Counted from the stretch's first letter, positions 1 to 14,187 are shown. The stretch: 64,000 nt of DNA from Chaenocephalus aceratus (GCA_023974075.1 CM043788.1:32517054-32581053); one strand, 5' to 3'. The notes: a model not told the origin generated them from the letters alone. Program-made: numbers and translations.

Positions 1-342
1 TTTCATTTTTTTACATTTTGTTTTATCCAATTATTTTTACCTGTAGATAGTTCAATAATAATAATATTAATGCATTTTACTTGCACCATTTCCTCACTTT
101 TCATTGCCAACAACAAAGCTGTAGCTATTCTGCAAATGACAACAAAGCCTTCGAATCTTGCATAATGTGAGGGAGTAGCCTACTGGTACACTTTTTTATT
201 ATACAAATAATGAACATTTTAAACTTTGATAACCATTGCAGGAACACTCGAAAGACAATTGACAAAAGGAAACAAGTCACAATAAACAAACATTTAAACT
301 GCTTGCTGTTGAAGGCATTTAGGGTAAAATATGGTGGCTAAC
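1..342. other. No feature recognised
   Basis: AT-rich sequence without a supported exon or repeat end. Confidence 0.4.
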
Positions 343-350
343 CATTACAT

Positions 351-1370
351 CAGGGGTGGGGAACCGTTTTCCTCTCGAGGGCCATTTACATTTTTTCAAC
401 ATCCTCTGAGGGCCGTACAAATGATTGACTTCTGCTTAAAAATCACAGCCCATTCATTTGGCCTTTCTTTCATTCTGTGCAAAGAAAAAGCAACCTCTTA
501 ATCCAGATATCTTGCCATGACTCGCGTATGCATGCACGATTGTGGCATGACCACCAAACAGAAAGATATGGACACAAGATGTGTGCAAATGTATTTAGTT
601 TCCTATCCATGTGGACATGATTTAAGTGGGGGGGACCTAACCTCCTCTAGGGGGTCCGGGGGGGCATGCTCCGGGAAGTTGAAAGCATCAATCTGGTGCA
701 CTTTGAGAGCAAAATTAATAGATCTATGGATACATCTCTCAACATCCATATGAAACAGAACTGTAAGCAGATTTACTTTTTCTTTATCGATATTTTACAA
801 ATCACTCACTCTCCTTTTAAACTGTATTCTTGTTTATTAATAACAACTTTTTTTTACTGTCATTTAGTATTTTATACCTGTTTACTTTATTCTCTTGTTT
901 TTTTATAACTATAATGATCATATAAAGACGTGCCTTTACTACTACTGGTTGTAGAAAAAGCTTTTTATATTCGTTAGCATAGCTAGCTAACCAGATGCTA
1001 ATAACAACAAAGTTATTGACTGTATGATCAGTATGACAGAGGAGCAGATCGCCACTGGGCTTACAACTAAAGACACAGCCACGCAAAAACTGCAGCATGT
1101 GTACGGCTCCTTATGGTTACTGCAATTTGTGAAGTGCTGGTGCCGCGTTCTGGTGCTCTCCGGCAGAACTACACCCCTGTCAGATGACACGTTAGGCTCG
1201 TGTTGTGTTCAAGGACCATGACCATTGCCAGGAAAAACAGGCACTCGCTTGTTTAATTATTTTGCGGTCTACATTTCTTTATTTTATTTTTTTTTAAATT
1301 ACCTCGAGGGCCATACCAAATGGTCTCGCGGGCCGTATACGGCCCGGGGGCCGGAGGTTCCCCACCCCTA
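351..1370. mobile_element. Non-autonomous hAT element
   Basis: Ends are CAGGGGTGGGGAACC on the left and its near-exact inverse on the right. Both sides carry the identical 8-bp duplication CATTACAT (343-350, 1371-1378). No transposase is left. Part of the interior (about 600-740) resembles 54930-55050 inside another hAT. Confidence 0.9.
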
Positions 1371-1620
1371 CATTACATGGATGTACGACTCGCACGCCAA
1401 TTAGCTTGTGTTGCTCACATTAGCCCAACCAGCGCTTCTATTTCTTAGCATTTCTGAGGTAGAGCTCTTTCAACCCCCTTACCACCACTGTATTACCGAC
1501 ATCTCATCGGACCCTCATTAATTAATTATATGACGTATTTTGAATGTAAAACGCCGAATAACGAGGAAAGGAGACAAGTATTGCACCACCTACCTCTTAG
1601 CAGTCCTGTTGAATGGCTGC

Positions 1621-2470
1621 TTAACTATAGGTTACTTACGTAACCCCAGCCCTCAGAGTAACATGAAGTGAGATGTCTCACTATGGGATGCGCCTCAACG
1701 CGTATGCAAACAGAAGCATCAATCTCATTACGCCAATCCTGATTGGCTGGTGATCTTGACGTCAACGTCAGGGAATCCACCCACCATTTAAGTAGCTTGC
1801 GCTACGACGCAGCGTCATTCAAAATAAGCACCTCTTCTTGCTTCGCCTTAGCAAGAAGGGCCGTCTGGTGAGACATCTCACTAAATAACCTATAGTTCTC
1901 ATTCATAACACTCCGTTCGATGTTTCACTATGGGATATTGAAACTCCCGTATTGCTAGACATGCTTATCTTGAAAATCACCAAAACAACCAGAACAGGTA
2001 GAACCCTGTCTCAACACGGGGCCCAGCACTGCGCGGGCCACACTTGGAGCAGAGATATCTAGCCTGTAAAAGCGGACAAAAGTGAGCGGCGAGGACCAGC
2101 TCGCTGCTGCACAAATGTCCTGGATGGAAACACCCTTGAACAAAGCCCAGGATGTAGCCAGTCCACGAGTAGAATGAGCATGCAGGCCCGTTGGTGCCTG
2201 CAAACCCTGACTCGTATAAGCCAGAGCAATCGCTTCCACAATCCAGTGGGAGAGCCGTTGCCTGGTAACGGGCTTGCCCCTCTGAGGGTTAGCCTAGGAT
2301 ATAAAGAGTTGGTCATTACAACGAAACTCTTTTGACCTGTCCATATAGGTGCGTAAAGCACGAACTGGATACAGCAAATTCTGCCGCTGCTCCTCAGAGG
2401 AACACAGCGGCGGAGGAAATGCCACAACAGAAACAGGAAGTGCCGTAACTGTATGTAACAACGGTTTCAA
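1621..2470 (-). mobile_element. DIRS-type retrotransposon 3' fragment
   Basis: A tyrosine-recombinase C-terminus lies next to a terminal-repeat-like stretch (about 1621-1950, with the GTTACTTACGTAACCCC motif at its edge) of the kind that closes DIRS elements. The rest of the element (gag, reverse transcriptase, RNase H, methyltransferase) is absent. Confidence 0.72.
1955..2427 (-). pseudogene. DIRS tyrosine recombinase, C-terminal fragment, frameshifted
   Basis: The reading frame ending at 1955 contains LHAHSTRGLATSWALFKGVS and FVRFYRLDISAP, which match the H-x-x-R box and the nucleophile tyrosine of DIRS recombinases. These enzymes integrate circular cDNA. Upstream coding continues in a different frame (to about 2427), so at least one frameshift near 2240 breaks it. 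Only the C-terminal part of the enzyme is present. Confidence 0.7.
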
Positions 2471-2800
2471 ATCAGCATCTCTTAGAAAAAAAGTTTAAAT
2501 TAATAACTCAAATAAAACTCCAAACATCTTTCATTGTGTTTCAAAGCTCTTTTAGTTTTAAACCTGATGTTTATAAGCTTCTTAGTTTTTGCAACGGTCT
2601 GTAAATATACACAACTATATAATAAAATGCACACATTTACTTTTTTCTACACTAAACACTGTACGATCCTAAGTTAAAAACATATGAGGTCATCATGAGG
2701 TTGTTAACATCGTAGTTTATCAGTGGATGTTTGCTGGAACCACTTTTTAACAGCTTGTTTCCTGACGGACACACACAGCGTGACTCCGGTCAGGTAGAGA
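2471..2800. other. No feature recognised
   Basis: AT-rich spacer between the DIRS remnant and family A copy 1. Confidence 0.4.
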
Positions 2801-3887
2801 CTGCGGCTGAAGTCGAATAGTCCATTTTGCTTAGGAACCTTCCTAAAGGAGTGAAATGACCCGGAAGTCCCTCAGTGGCAGCCATGATAAGTGCCGTTCG
2901 AATTCTCTAGAATGATGAGAATGATAGGAAAGGAGGTTTCAAACTTCCTTTATAACCTCCTTTAGCTTAGGAACCACTGGACCTTCCTAACCGACAGGAG
3001 AAGCGAAATTGCTGCCCCACAATGCCTTGCAGCCGCAGCATTTGCCGTCACTCAACAGTCGGCCGTTCACGGAAACAACCGATTATGACCGAGAAATGAT
3101 ATCATGAAAGTTACGGTGCTTATTAAGCATTTTAAAACATAGGTGGTAAGTTGCCAAAGTGCTTTGTTTTGAACGTTCATCAGTATTATAATCAAAAAGA
3201 GAAATATGAACGTTAGTTTTTACTGAAATTATCAAATAAAGTCAACATTTCACAGTCTTTACTGAGCTGTGTGGAGTTTGTTCAACTTTTAAAAGATGTT
3301 TGAATGGTGATATACACAGTGATAGATATTAAGGACTAACCTTTATAATAAATACATTTGTATTGATTTTAAGATCTTTAGTTCATACAATAATACGTAT
3401 TGGGATCATTGATATTAATGTGGACCAGAGGGAGAGGGTGACGAGCATAAGTTTCACTTTCCTTTTTTATTTAAATTCCAACTTTGGTCATGAAGAATAT
3501 GTTTCTCTGTTGTCCACGTTCATAAAGCAAAGCAACAGCATCAGAGCACGGTGCAGAGTCTCTAGATGAGTTTACAGTAGTCCCTCGTTCTTATTGAACA
3601 TCCATGTTGTGTTGCTGTATAGAAAACTGTAGTTTCCATAGTTCCCCCACAGCAGCAGACGCACATTCATGACGTCCGCTAGCGCATCATAAACACGTCG
3701 GATAGTGAAAGTGCATTCGGATTCTCTAAAGTACCGCAGTCTCTTCTCCTAAGTCCTTTTGAATTCTCCTGTCCACTATCCCTTAACCCCGTGACGTTTC
3801 ACTCAGAGGTCAAGGAATAGACGATAGGGTTAGAACTTAGGAGCTGATCTTTGGACTATTCGACTATTCGACTATTCGACTGCAGCC
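2801..3887 (+). mobile_element. Inverted-terminal-repeat element, family A copy 1
   Basis: Aligns along its length with 21875-23477 and, inverted, with 8812-11451. Its ends read GTCGAATAGTC and, on the right, the same string repeated as GACTATTCGACTATTCGAC. No coding capacity; superfamily not recognised. Confidence 0.7.
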
Positions 3888-4451
3888 TGCTTCTCAGGTC
3901 GATTAAATGAAATCCTTGCTTACGTCGTTTCCCTGCGTTTAGTCCCTCCCACCAGGGAAGCATGGAGGGACGCATTGAAACCACGAGAAGCAGGGAAATG
4001 AGTTTTAAGAGCAATGGGACGTCCTTTCCTCCGGAGCGTCACGTGAAGCGATGTCCGTTTGTGATGACGTTGCACAGCTGTTCGTCTGGCAGCAGCCAGC
4101 TCTGTACCCTAAATGATACATTAATTGAAACAAAACACGGTATAAACTGAGTATTTTCTTCACTCCGCTGGGGTATTGCTCTCATGTCAAGAAGCATCAG
4201 ATCAGTGCATGCACTGCCTCGTCCAATCAGTGAGCGATACACAGTAAGGGGGCGAGGTGAGTATCTGAGGATTTCATCGGAGGATGGTCTGGTGGTTTCT
4301 CGGTTATCGCTCCTCCATGATCGCTCCTCGATCCTCGGTCCTCCGGCAGAAATAAGAGCCATGGGACGGTACTCAAGATGGCGCAGGCAATTCAACTTCC
4401 GGTGAGACTGAGGACCGAGGAGCGAGGAAATGAAAATAGTCGACCTGAGAA
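3888..4451. other. Unclassified repeat-like stretch
   Basis: GC-richer, with short inverted strings (CTCCTCGATCCTCGGTCCTCC near 4324, with GAGGACCGAGGAGCGAGGA near 4409). Overlapping short ORFs on both strands have no domain. Confidence 0.35.
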
Positions 4452-5804
4452 GCAGCCCATGGATGTATAATAAGAACTGGATACAGCGTGGGAGGCGGGG
4501 CCTCATTCATTCCTATGAGAGTTGCTCATTAGCGCATGATGATAAAATGGCCCAACTTTTGAGAGAGCGAAACGTCACAGATTACCCGGCATGCCTGAGA
4601 AGTACCCGTATGTGCGCTCATAGCGCAGGCGCAACTTTAACCAAAATGCTCGTTCACATCAAGCACGTCAATTTGCGTACACATAACAGCACCGCACGTT
4701 CATGACAGCATGGTAATGAATTGTTATTATGATGGATTTGATATTAACGAGACGGCAGTTAGCAGCTAGCGGCTAGCTAGTAATTATGCTAATGTACACA
4801 TCAATCGTTATGTACTTATATATATTTTTTTTTTGATTTTGATATACTTTATTAATCCCCGTGGGGATATATATTATGCTGTAACAACAGGATCTAGTGA
4901 TATCCAAGCAACAGAGCTTCATTTAGCATGAAAGAATGATTGCACTGTCTATATATATATATACTTAGAATAATAAGTAATATTAACTTTATTTAATACA
5001 ACATTTACGGTACAAGATTTAATCATACAGCCCATGTAGTATGATAATGAATTATAGCAAACATGTGCAATATATCCATTATTACAGCTCCGTGGGATGG
5101 CAGTAAGACGATATGGGTCCGTTCTTATTGTGCATCCATGGGTAAAGATAAACGCAACTCACATTGGTTTCTCAAACAGCATCTCTGTAAACTACGTGTA
5201 TTCACTGAATTTCACTCTCTGCCTTTAACGGCTCGTTGTAGCTCCAATAGCTCCAGCCCCCACCCTCCCTGTGAGCACAGTGTGCTCTGATTGGCCGGGA
5301 CACATAACATGAACGTGCCGGGCGGCGCGGTCCCGTGGGTTAGATGCGCGTTCATAATGCAGAGGGAAATAACTCTCAGAATAACGTTATTAGCACATTA
5401 TTACAACTTGAGGAACGAATGTTTTTAATAAGGTCTATACAAGTGTTCATACTGGGTAGTTTATTTTTTTTTTTTTAAATATCCAACGATTTACAGACCA
5501 CTCTTTCCTCCAGCCTGTCCTCCTACAAAAAACGACCATATAGGTCGATTGTTCAGCAGCTAAATACGACCCAGAGTCACGTTTTAAAGTGTAGCAGTTC
5601 TAGTGGTCGTGTAAGAAACAACATGCTCCTGTCGATTGCAAATGCTCCGGAGGGTCGTTTATTCACAATAACCCTCTCTGGAAAATCCTAAATTGTGGAA
5701 TAGTTTGGCCATTAAAATGCTTTTTTATTGGATTTCTAGCGAGAAGTGTATATTGTACTTTTATAATCTACGTCCAGTGGATGTGTAGGATCTACAGTTT
5801 AATA

Positions 5805-6180
5805 ATAATAATAATAATAATAATTTAAATTTATATAGCGCCTTTCACGAAACCCAAGGACGCTTTACAATGAGAAGTAACAAAACAAAAGGTAATAATA
5901 AACATAATAAACATACAGAGCAATAGCAGGAAATAAGTGACTATAATTTAGTTGAGGCCAAAGGCCTGAGTGAACAGATGGTGTTTGAGGTGTTTTTTAA
6001 AGGTGTCCAGAGTGTCTGCATTCCTGATTGCAGAGGGCAGAGAATTCCAGAGGGTGGTGATAGATATACGAAGATGATTTGAGGTCTCATCAGGAGAACG
6101 TGTATATGGGGCAGCTTCCATGTAAAGTTAGCGTGGGTGAAAACAGTATTTCCGGTCTCGAAGTTTTCATAATAAAACCG
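5805..6180 (+). repeat. Interspersed repeat with (ATA)n edge
   Basis: After an AAT-repeat run comes TTTATATAGCGCCTTTCACG and AAGGACGCTTTACAA, a string met repeatedly in teleost genomes. Its start has no counterpart in the opposite palindrome arm, so it is probably a later insertion. Class not assigned. Confidence 0.4.
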
Positions 6181-6969
6181 GAAGTATTCCCCACACTGTC
6201 AAATGATTACACAGTGATATCTCCATTACTCATCCACTAAAAAACATCAGTTTATCCTTGTTAATTACACAATATTGATTGGTTTAAATTGTGTACAATG
6301 CTTTTGTGTTTTTAACCTTCGATTTGGAGAAGCAAATTGTTTTTTCGGAGTTTAGACACTACAGAGTTTCCGAAGACACTACACTACCCAGAATCCCCAG
6401 CTATCGTTTGGGACTACAACATCCGCCTTGCTTTACAAACCCCGTGATTAGCCCTCAAGCTCTGTGATTGGATATTGGAGTGGCAGTGCGACAAGGTTAC
6501 ACTGTCAAACAGCTCTTTGAAATGGAATGGAACCACGCCAGACTATCCAAAACTGGACTTGGACGGGTCCAGCCCGGCCCTCCCCCCCAGAATTACACTT
6601 GCTGGCTATTGTGTGTTTCGCAACATGTTCTATGGCACGTCTCTACTGGGAAATGTAGTTTTAAAAGACGTTTTCGTATTTCCCACAATTAGAAGTTGCC
6701 AGTATTAAACTGTATACATCCCTGGAGGTTTAGGGGATATGAAACACATTGGTGTTATCAAATTTAAAACATATAATTAATACATGGGTGAAAATTGCTT
6801 GTGTCCATAATGGGCAGCATTAATACCACATGACAGCTAAGGTCAGAAGAGCTTTATTTAACAGCTGGTCTTATGTCTGTGACCCCTCCTGTTGTTAATT
6901 GATAAGCCTGAAACATGCACTTGTCAAGGTTCAGATGCACATTTAGCAAATATGGCAGTAGCCATCGCT

Positions 6970-7060
6970 CATCTTAAGTTAAGATACTTTATTGATCCCA
7001 AGTTGGGAAATGTTTTTGTTACAGCAGCATGTACTACTTTGTTCTACTCCACTACAATTC
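6970..7060 (-). repeat. LINE 3'-tail-like fragment
   Basis: GATACTTTATTGATCCC followed by GGGAAATG resembles the 3' ends of fish non-LTR elements read in reverse. A similar edge occurs at 4840-4875 (TACTTTATTAATCCCCGTGG). Fragments only. Confidence 0.35.
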
Positions 7061-8811
7061 AGAGGTTAACCTGGTATTTTTACTCTACTACATTTATTTT
7101 TGTTACTTTGCAGATTCTGATTAATGATGTGAAATATAAACAACCCTTAAATCAGACTTTAGTTACACCTGAGTAAAATTCAGCCTTATCAGTTTGTCTG
7201 TTTTGCACATCCTCCTGTTAATATCTTTGGACGTCCTGCACTAAACCGTTTTATTGTAGAGATCACTACAGTATCTTCTTGATATTTTCCATTCTATATT
7301 TCTATCATTGACCCCTATTTTGTATGTAGGCTACTCTTAATATTTAAATGTTTTCATCAAATATAACTTATTCTACAACTAAATTCAATAACGTGCTTTA
7401 ACCACTAGGAGGTGCGGTTTAGACCAGTGGTCTAGTTAATAAAACATAATAATATCGTACATAATATGACTATAAACTTTATTGTGAAATTAAAACAGAA
7501 CGTTAAAGGAAAATACAGTTTCAGTCTCTCGATGTGAAGCTTATGCATTGTACCATGAACTTGTATAGACCTGTAACAGTCAACTGCATGAGGAGCTGGA
7601 AAGGTAGTTCAGAAAATCAGTAATATCTTTAAAAACTACAAAAAAAGTCCCTTTCTATCAGCTGTGCACCGTTATGGTGTAAATACAGACTATCTACTAA
7701 TTGGATCAAATATAAAAGTCAGCCGAATTAGCGTTGATACTGCAAGGAGAAGTATTGTGTGAAAAGAAATGGAAGAGGTTGTTTAATTGTTGATATATTT
7801 ATGGTCCACGTCACGTATTCAGTTTTGGCGGCATCTCTTCCAGTTTGTCAAAAGGTCTTCTGATCAGGGCTCTATAAATACATATCTAGGGCAGATATGT
7901 AATATTTAATTCAGCCGAACCGTGCATTGCAATGCCGTTATGTGATGACTTTCAAAGAGAAAAGCAAGAACACTCGGAATAAAGTATTATTATTATTTTT
8001 TTAATGTTTTCCGATTTCATATCACATAAACATTCTGACGTGCATTGCGGCGTGATTTTTCAAAACCTCTGAAAACAGAAATGTGTCTCTCAGAATCGAA
8101 AGAGAAAAACACAAAAGCATTGTACAGAATTTAAACCAATTAATGTCGTATAATTAACTAGGATAGACTGATGTTTTTTAGTGGATGAGTAGTGCAGATA
8201 TCACTGTTAAATCATTTGATCATTGGTTTTATTATGAAAACGGCGAGACCGGAAATACTGTTTTCAACCCGTAACTTTACATGGAAGCTTGCCGCATATA
8301 CACGTTCTCCTGACGAAACCTCAAATCATCTTCGTAATATCTATTAAACTATAGATCCTACATATCGACTGGACGTGGATTCTAAAAGTACAATATATAC
8401 TTCTCGCTAGAAATCTAATCATAAAGCGTTTTAATGGCCAAACTATCCTACAATTTAGGATTTTACAGAGAGGGTTATTTGTGAATAAACAACCCTCTGT
8501 AACGTTTGCATTGAACGGGAGCACTAGAGGCCGACAATTTTAAAACGTAATTATAGGTCGTATTAAGCGCTTGAACAAACAACATATTTGGTCGTAATAA
8601 GGGCTTAAACAATCGACCCATTTGGTCGTATGAGTTGGAGGACTTGTTGCTTTCCTCATGTAAGTCAATGGGAAAAAGTGTTTCCGGGCCTGGCAACCAA
8701 ACGGAAGTGTAGTACCCCCGTTTGGCCAGCACGAATATTTTCATCTGAGTCCGGTGCACTTCCTGGGGGCTTGGTAGAGACCGGTCTCAAGTCAGCACCG
8801 CTGCAGACTCG

Positions 8812-11451
8812 GGTTGCGTTCCGATTATCCAAAAATCAGCTCCTAACTTCTAACCCTATCTCCTATTCCTTGACCTCTGAGTGAAACGTCACGGGGTTAA
8901 GGGATAGTGGATAGGAGAATTAAAAAGGACTTAGGAGAAGAGACTGCGGTACTTTAGAGAATCCGAATGCACTTTCACTATCCGACGTGTTTATGATGTG
9001 CCAGCGGACGTCATGAATGTGCGTCTGCTGCTGTGAGGAAACTATGGAAACTACAGTTTTCTATACAGCGGACAACAACATGTGATGTTTAATAAGAACG
9101 AGGGACTACTGTAAACTCATCTAGAGACTCTGCACCGTGCTCTGATGCTGTTGCTTTATGAACGTGGACAACAGAGAAACATATTCTTCATGACCAAAGT
9201 TGGAATTGAAATAAAAAAGGAAAGTGAAACTTATGCTCGTCACCCTCTCCCTCCGGTCCACATTAATACAAATGATCCCAATACGTATGATTGTATGAAC
9301 TATGAAAAGATCTTAAAATAAATACAAATGTATTTATTATAAACGTTAGTCCTTAACATCTATCACTGTGTATATCACCATTCAAACGTCTTTTAAAAGT
9401 TGAACAAACCCCACACAGCTCAGTGAAATGTTGACTTTATTTGATCATTTCAGTAAAAACTAACGTTCATATTTCTCTTTTTGATTATAATACTGATGAA
9501 CGTTCAAAACAAAGCACTTTGGCAACTTACCACATACGTTTTAAAAAGCTTAATAAGCACCGTAACTTTCATGCAGTGGCGGAGCCAGGACATTTTCAGT
9601 GGGGTGGCCAGGATGGAACCAGTGATCATTTTGGGGTGGCATTGAAATCACTATTATATGAACATAAAAATACATCTCACTATAAAATATGGGGTTATTT
9701 AAGGCACCTACAACACACCTCTACATTATTTGGGATTAAGTGGTGGAATAGATCAAATAATATTCAGTATATCTAACTATTTTTTTCGTATTCCCGCAGG
9801 GAAAGTATCAACGAAGCTTACATTATACAAATGTAATGCAATATACAGACTGTTTAGCTTATGGTGATCAGCAGCACTATGAGCTCATTCTCTCAGTGTA
9901 TCATCAGGAATACAGAGACACACACACATCATTTAAATAAGAGTTTTTAAATTAAATGATAGGTTAAGAATAAACATCTTAAAGTAAATAACAAGAAACA
10001 ATAGCCCTTAACCCTGTAAGGCCCCCGGTTGTAATTTTACAACATTACTTGAAGCTATCCTAAAAAAGTCAGTCAATGTTTTGTTTTTAAAAAAAAAACT
10101 ACATTTACATAGTCAAACGGTCCTTTTGTTCAGCCTCCCAATGCTATTGGGTAGTAAATGTGTTATAGGTCCTGCCCTCTGGCCATACACACCAGGGATT
10201 TTGGGCCCCATGGAAATATATCACATTGGGCCCCACCACTAGGCCCAGGCCACGCCAACCAAGCACAATTGCTGTAACCACACCTCCAGAACCCAACCGA
10301 GTAATTTATGCTTTAAATAACTCTACCTGTACAGGCTTGCATCTATCTTGTAGTCCAATACTAACTGCACAATATTTACTGACACTGAGCTGTGAAAATA
10401 TAACACTTATGGGGGGACAGGGCTGCTAAGTCTAGAGATGGATCTGTTGGTCCTGGCACCAGGGGGAGGGACAACTGATTTAGTATGAATAGCTGCTAAA
10501 AATGTACCTGCATTTACTAAATGTCAGCTAAAAGAGGAGTGAAATTAAAAACCTGTATAGATATTAACAGTACTTAATGTCAGCTTACTAAAAAAAAAAC
10601 GTTATTATTTACAATGGACTACGCGTAGATAACAGACACATTTCCACCACTCATAAACCATACCCACCGTTTCTTTGAAAAACTGGGTGACATACTGTCG
10701 CCCTTTAGTCCCTCTCTTGTCTTTCTCTCCTTTCTTTTCTCTTTTGAAAGCCTGACTTTGTGAGTCGTTGTGACATGGTTCACACGTAAGTACCAGCATC
10801 CCTGCTCCTAACATGCTCTCACTCTCTGCTAGAAAGTGCCAGCGGTGCTGCACCACGTTTGGAGGCAGCCCCAAACCATTACATAGAAGGGGGTGTACAG
10901 AGGCTTTGGATAATTAACTTTTGGAAGAAAATAAGTTAAATGAATTGTAAGTTTAGTGAGTACATTATCAATATAATGTCCTATTAATGTTAATTATTGA
11001 TGAATGATGAAAGGTTACTTAAACATTTTTTTCTTAATGTTCTAAAATAGTTTGGGCCCCCGTGGTGAGGGTGTTTGGGTTGGCCAATAGGGTGGCCAGG
11101 ATTCAGATGGGGGTGGCTGTGGCCACTCCCAGCCACCCCCCCAGCTCCTCCACTGCTTTCATGATATAATTTCTCCGTCATAATCGGTTGTTTCCGTGAA
11201 CGGCCGACTGTTGAGTGACGGCAAATGCTGCGGCTGCAATGTATTGTGGGGCAGCATTTTCTCTTCTCCTTTCGGTAAGGGAGGTCCAGTGGTTCCTAAG
11301 CTAAAGGAGGTCATAAAGGAAGTTTGAAACCTCCTTTCCTTTCATTTGGAGAATTGGAACGGCACTTATCATGGCTGCCAGTGACGTACTTTCCGGTCAT
11401 TTCACTCCCTTAGGAAGGTTCCTAAGCTAAATGGACTATTGGAACGCAACC
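8812..11451 (-). mobile_element. Family A copy 2, inverted, interrupted by a hAT
   Basis: Terminal inverted repeats GGTTGCGTTCCGATTATCC and GGACTATTGGAACGCAACC. The interior is the reverse complement of copy 1 and copy 3, split by the hAT at 9574-11155. Confidence 0.78.
9574..11155. mobile_element. Non-autonomous hAT element
   Basis: Ends CAGTGGCGGAGCCAGG and CCAGCTCCTCCACTG, flanked by the identical 8-bp duplication CTTTCATG (9566-9573, 11156-11163). The two other family A copies keep the empty site (ATCATGAAAG near 3100 and 22790). No transposase seen. Confidence 0.9.
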
Positions 11452-12625
11452 TTGCTGTTTGAGGGCTTGATAGCCCACTCCCCCTCCACACCACACACCA
11501 CGAGTTCTTATTATACATCCATGCTCCACACCAAGCCCCCAGGAAGTGCGCCGGACTCAGATGAAAATATTCGTACTGGCCAAACGGCGGTACTACACTT
11601 CCGTTTGGTTGCCAGGCCCGGAAACACTTTTTCCCATTGACTTACATGGGGAAAGAGTGGTCTGTAAATCGTTGGATCATTTTTTTTAAACTAAATAAAC
11701 TACCCAGTATGAACACTTGTATAGCCCTTATTAAAACATTTGTTCCTCAAGTTGTAATAATGTGCTAATAACGTTATTCTGAGAGTTATTTCCCTCTGCA
11801 TTATGAACGCGCATCTAACCCACGGGACCGCGCCGCCTGGCACATTCATGTTACGTGTCCCGACCAATCAGAGCACACTGTGCTCACAGGAAGGGTGGGG
11901 GCTGGAGCTATGGGAGCTACAACGAGCCGTTAAAGGCAGAGAGTGAAATTCAGTGAATACAATACACGGAGTTTACAGAGATGCTGTTTGAAAAACCAAT
12001 GTGAGTTGCGTTTATCTTTATCCATGGATGCACAATAAGAACGGACCCATATCGTCTTAATGCCAGCCCACGGAGCTGTAATAATGGATATATTGCACAT
12101 GTTTGCTATAATTCATTATCATACTACATGGGCTGTATGATTAAATCTTGTACCGTAAATGTTGTATTAAATAAAGTTAATATTACTTATTATTATAAGT
12201 ATATATATAGATATATAAATGAAGCTCTGTTGCTTGGATATCACTAGATCCTGTTACAGCGTAATATAAGTACATAACGATTGATGTGTACATTAGCATA
12301 ATGATAGCTAGCCGCTAGCTGCTAACTGCCGCCTCGTTAATATCAAATCCATCATAATAACAAATCATTACCATGCTGTCATGAACGTGCGGTGCTGTTA
12401 CGTGTACGCAAATTGACATGCTTGATGTGAACGAGCATTTTGGTTAAAGTTGCGCTATGAGCGCACATACGGGTACTTCTCAGGCATGCCGGGTAATCTG
12501 TGACGTTTCGCTCTCTCAAAAGTTGGGCCATTTTATCATCATGCGCTAATGAGCAACTCTCATAGGAATGAATGAGGCCCCGCCTCCCACGCTGTATCCA
12601 ATTCTTATTATACATCCATGCTCCA

Positions 12626-14187
12626 CACTCGTTGCTTTGGAACAGCCCTCAATATGGCGGACCCTCCGCGTGAACGCGCAAACGGAGGGGTAGGGTGTAG
12701 GGGGCGGTTTGGGAATGGGCCGAAATCTCAAAATGGCAAAAGAACGGCGAAAAAAAACGTTCACAGAGAAGACAACAACAAGTGTCAGTTGCACGAAGCA
12801 AGGTTATACAAAAAACAAATGACACCGAACATGAAATACCTTCACGGAGTGTGTTGATACGCAAGCTGTCATCCAAAGAACATGAGGGTTTAGCTAGCAA
12901 TCTTTAAAGGTCGTTTTCTCAAAATGAGTTTTTTCTCCTACTCTGAGTTCGAAATTTCAACTTCAGCAGCACGTAGATACACCAAACCTTCCAGTTATAT
13001 TCCTATCAATATTATGAAGGCTTTCACTGAAGGGTTTGTTCATATATATTCATAGCCTGAATTATATAACATTGTATACCTAAAAACATGGCGAAAATTG
13101 ATATTTTAGGGCTGTTGACAGTATTTTCTGATTTATGGAGTGATAAAGAGATATATGCAATATCCCTTCTGCAAAAGCCTTAGATACTAATATGACTACA
13201 AAATGAAACAAGAATTTTGAACCTGGCTTTATCCAAAGTTCAGATTTCGATTCCTGAAATGAGTAAAATGATGTGCATATTTAATGAGATAATGGGTAAT
13301 TTGCATATTTAAACTTGTAATACAAAAAACAATTGTCTTATTGTAAGTAATGAACTGGAGAAATGTCTAGCTGATACCTTTAAGTTAAAAAAAATACCCT
13401 ATTCACCTGGGGTGTCTCGCCTTAAGGCCACCAATAATTGGCCTGGTAGAGGTGAACCAGTTTTTTGTATTCCATAGAGACAAATACATGTAAAACCACA
13501 AGAAAATCGTGTTTGAATGATATATAATAAGGACTTTAAGAATATAAGATTGTCGAGATAGAATAACTCATCTCACATTTAGGATAGTAGGAATTGTTCA
13601 CATCTGTTAATGTTAGGCCTATCGAAATAAAAACACAAGTTGAATTCAATTGTGAGAATAATTTATATTGTCCGATAAGATTCCTGATGTCAATATAATG
13701 CATTTAGTTATTTATCTGAAGTTTATCACATTTCTATATCAAACTATAGAAAAATACTTCTTATTGCGTTCAGTAAAAGAGCAGCATTAACTCTAAATTC
13801 TAAAAATGTGTGCCAGGTAATAAGTTAAACATGATAAGAACAAATATGTCAAAGTTGTGGGAGTAACATGTAGGTTAGTTAAGGTGCAACAGCAACCATT
13901 AACATAGACCAAGCAAATCACAATACAGGGACAAATTATGTTTGGGAAAATAATACTTGTCTCAGACTTAGATTCTAGATATAACAGCCAAACAATAAAT
14001 AAATAAATAAATACATCACAAATGTAAAAAACTACAACATCAAAATAGTCAGAATAGTCAAAAATCAGTCACACTGAACACCAGCAGCTAACCAGAACTC
14101 TTGTTTGGCTACAACCATTAACGGCTATTTTTCAGATATTGTTCCTTTTTACCGTCTTTCTTCAAGTGTTTGGCCTTACAGTTCAGG
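12626..14187. other. Gene-poor stretch downstream of ssx2ip
   Basis: No exon seen. 12640-12720 has a GC-rich, CpG-containing piece similar to part of the 20.3-kb element (ATGGCGGACCCTC). TTTAAAGGTCGTTTTCTC at about 12905 resembles a TTAA-type transposon end, but no partner was found. An AAAT-repeat lies at about 13996. The rest is AT-rich unique sequence. Confidence 0.5.

Larger units (their letters stand above)
8633..11655. mobile_element. Inverted-repeat element carrying family A copy 2
   Basis: About 150-bp inverted arms (8633-8790 and 11515-11655) share CCATTGACTTACATG and GCCAAACGG...GTACTACACTTCCG. They bracket family A copy 2 and together interrupt the right arm of the large palindrome. 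Non-coding. Confidence 0.55.
4452..12625. repeat. Giant imperfect inverted repeat (foldback-like element 1)
   Basis: The left arm 4452-6330 is matched in inverse orientation by 12625-11640 and then 8640-8040. The right arm is interrupted between 8640 and 11650 by other elements. The loop of about 1.7 kb (6330-8040) is colinear with 52250-54200. Arms have diverged by small indels. Superfamily not known. Confidence 0.75.
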
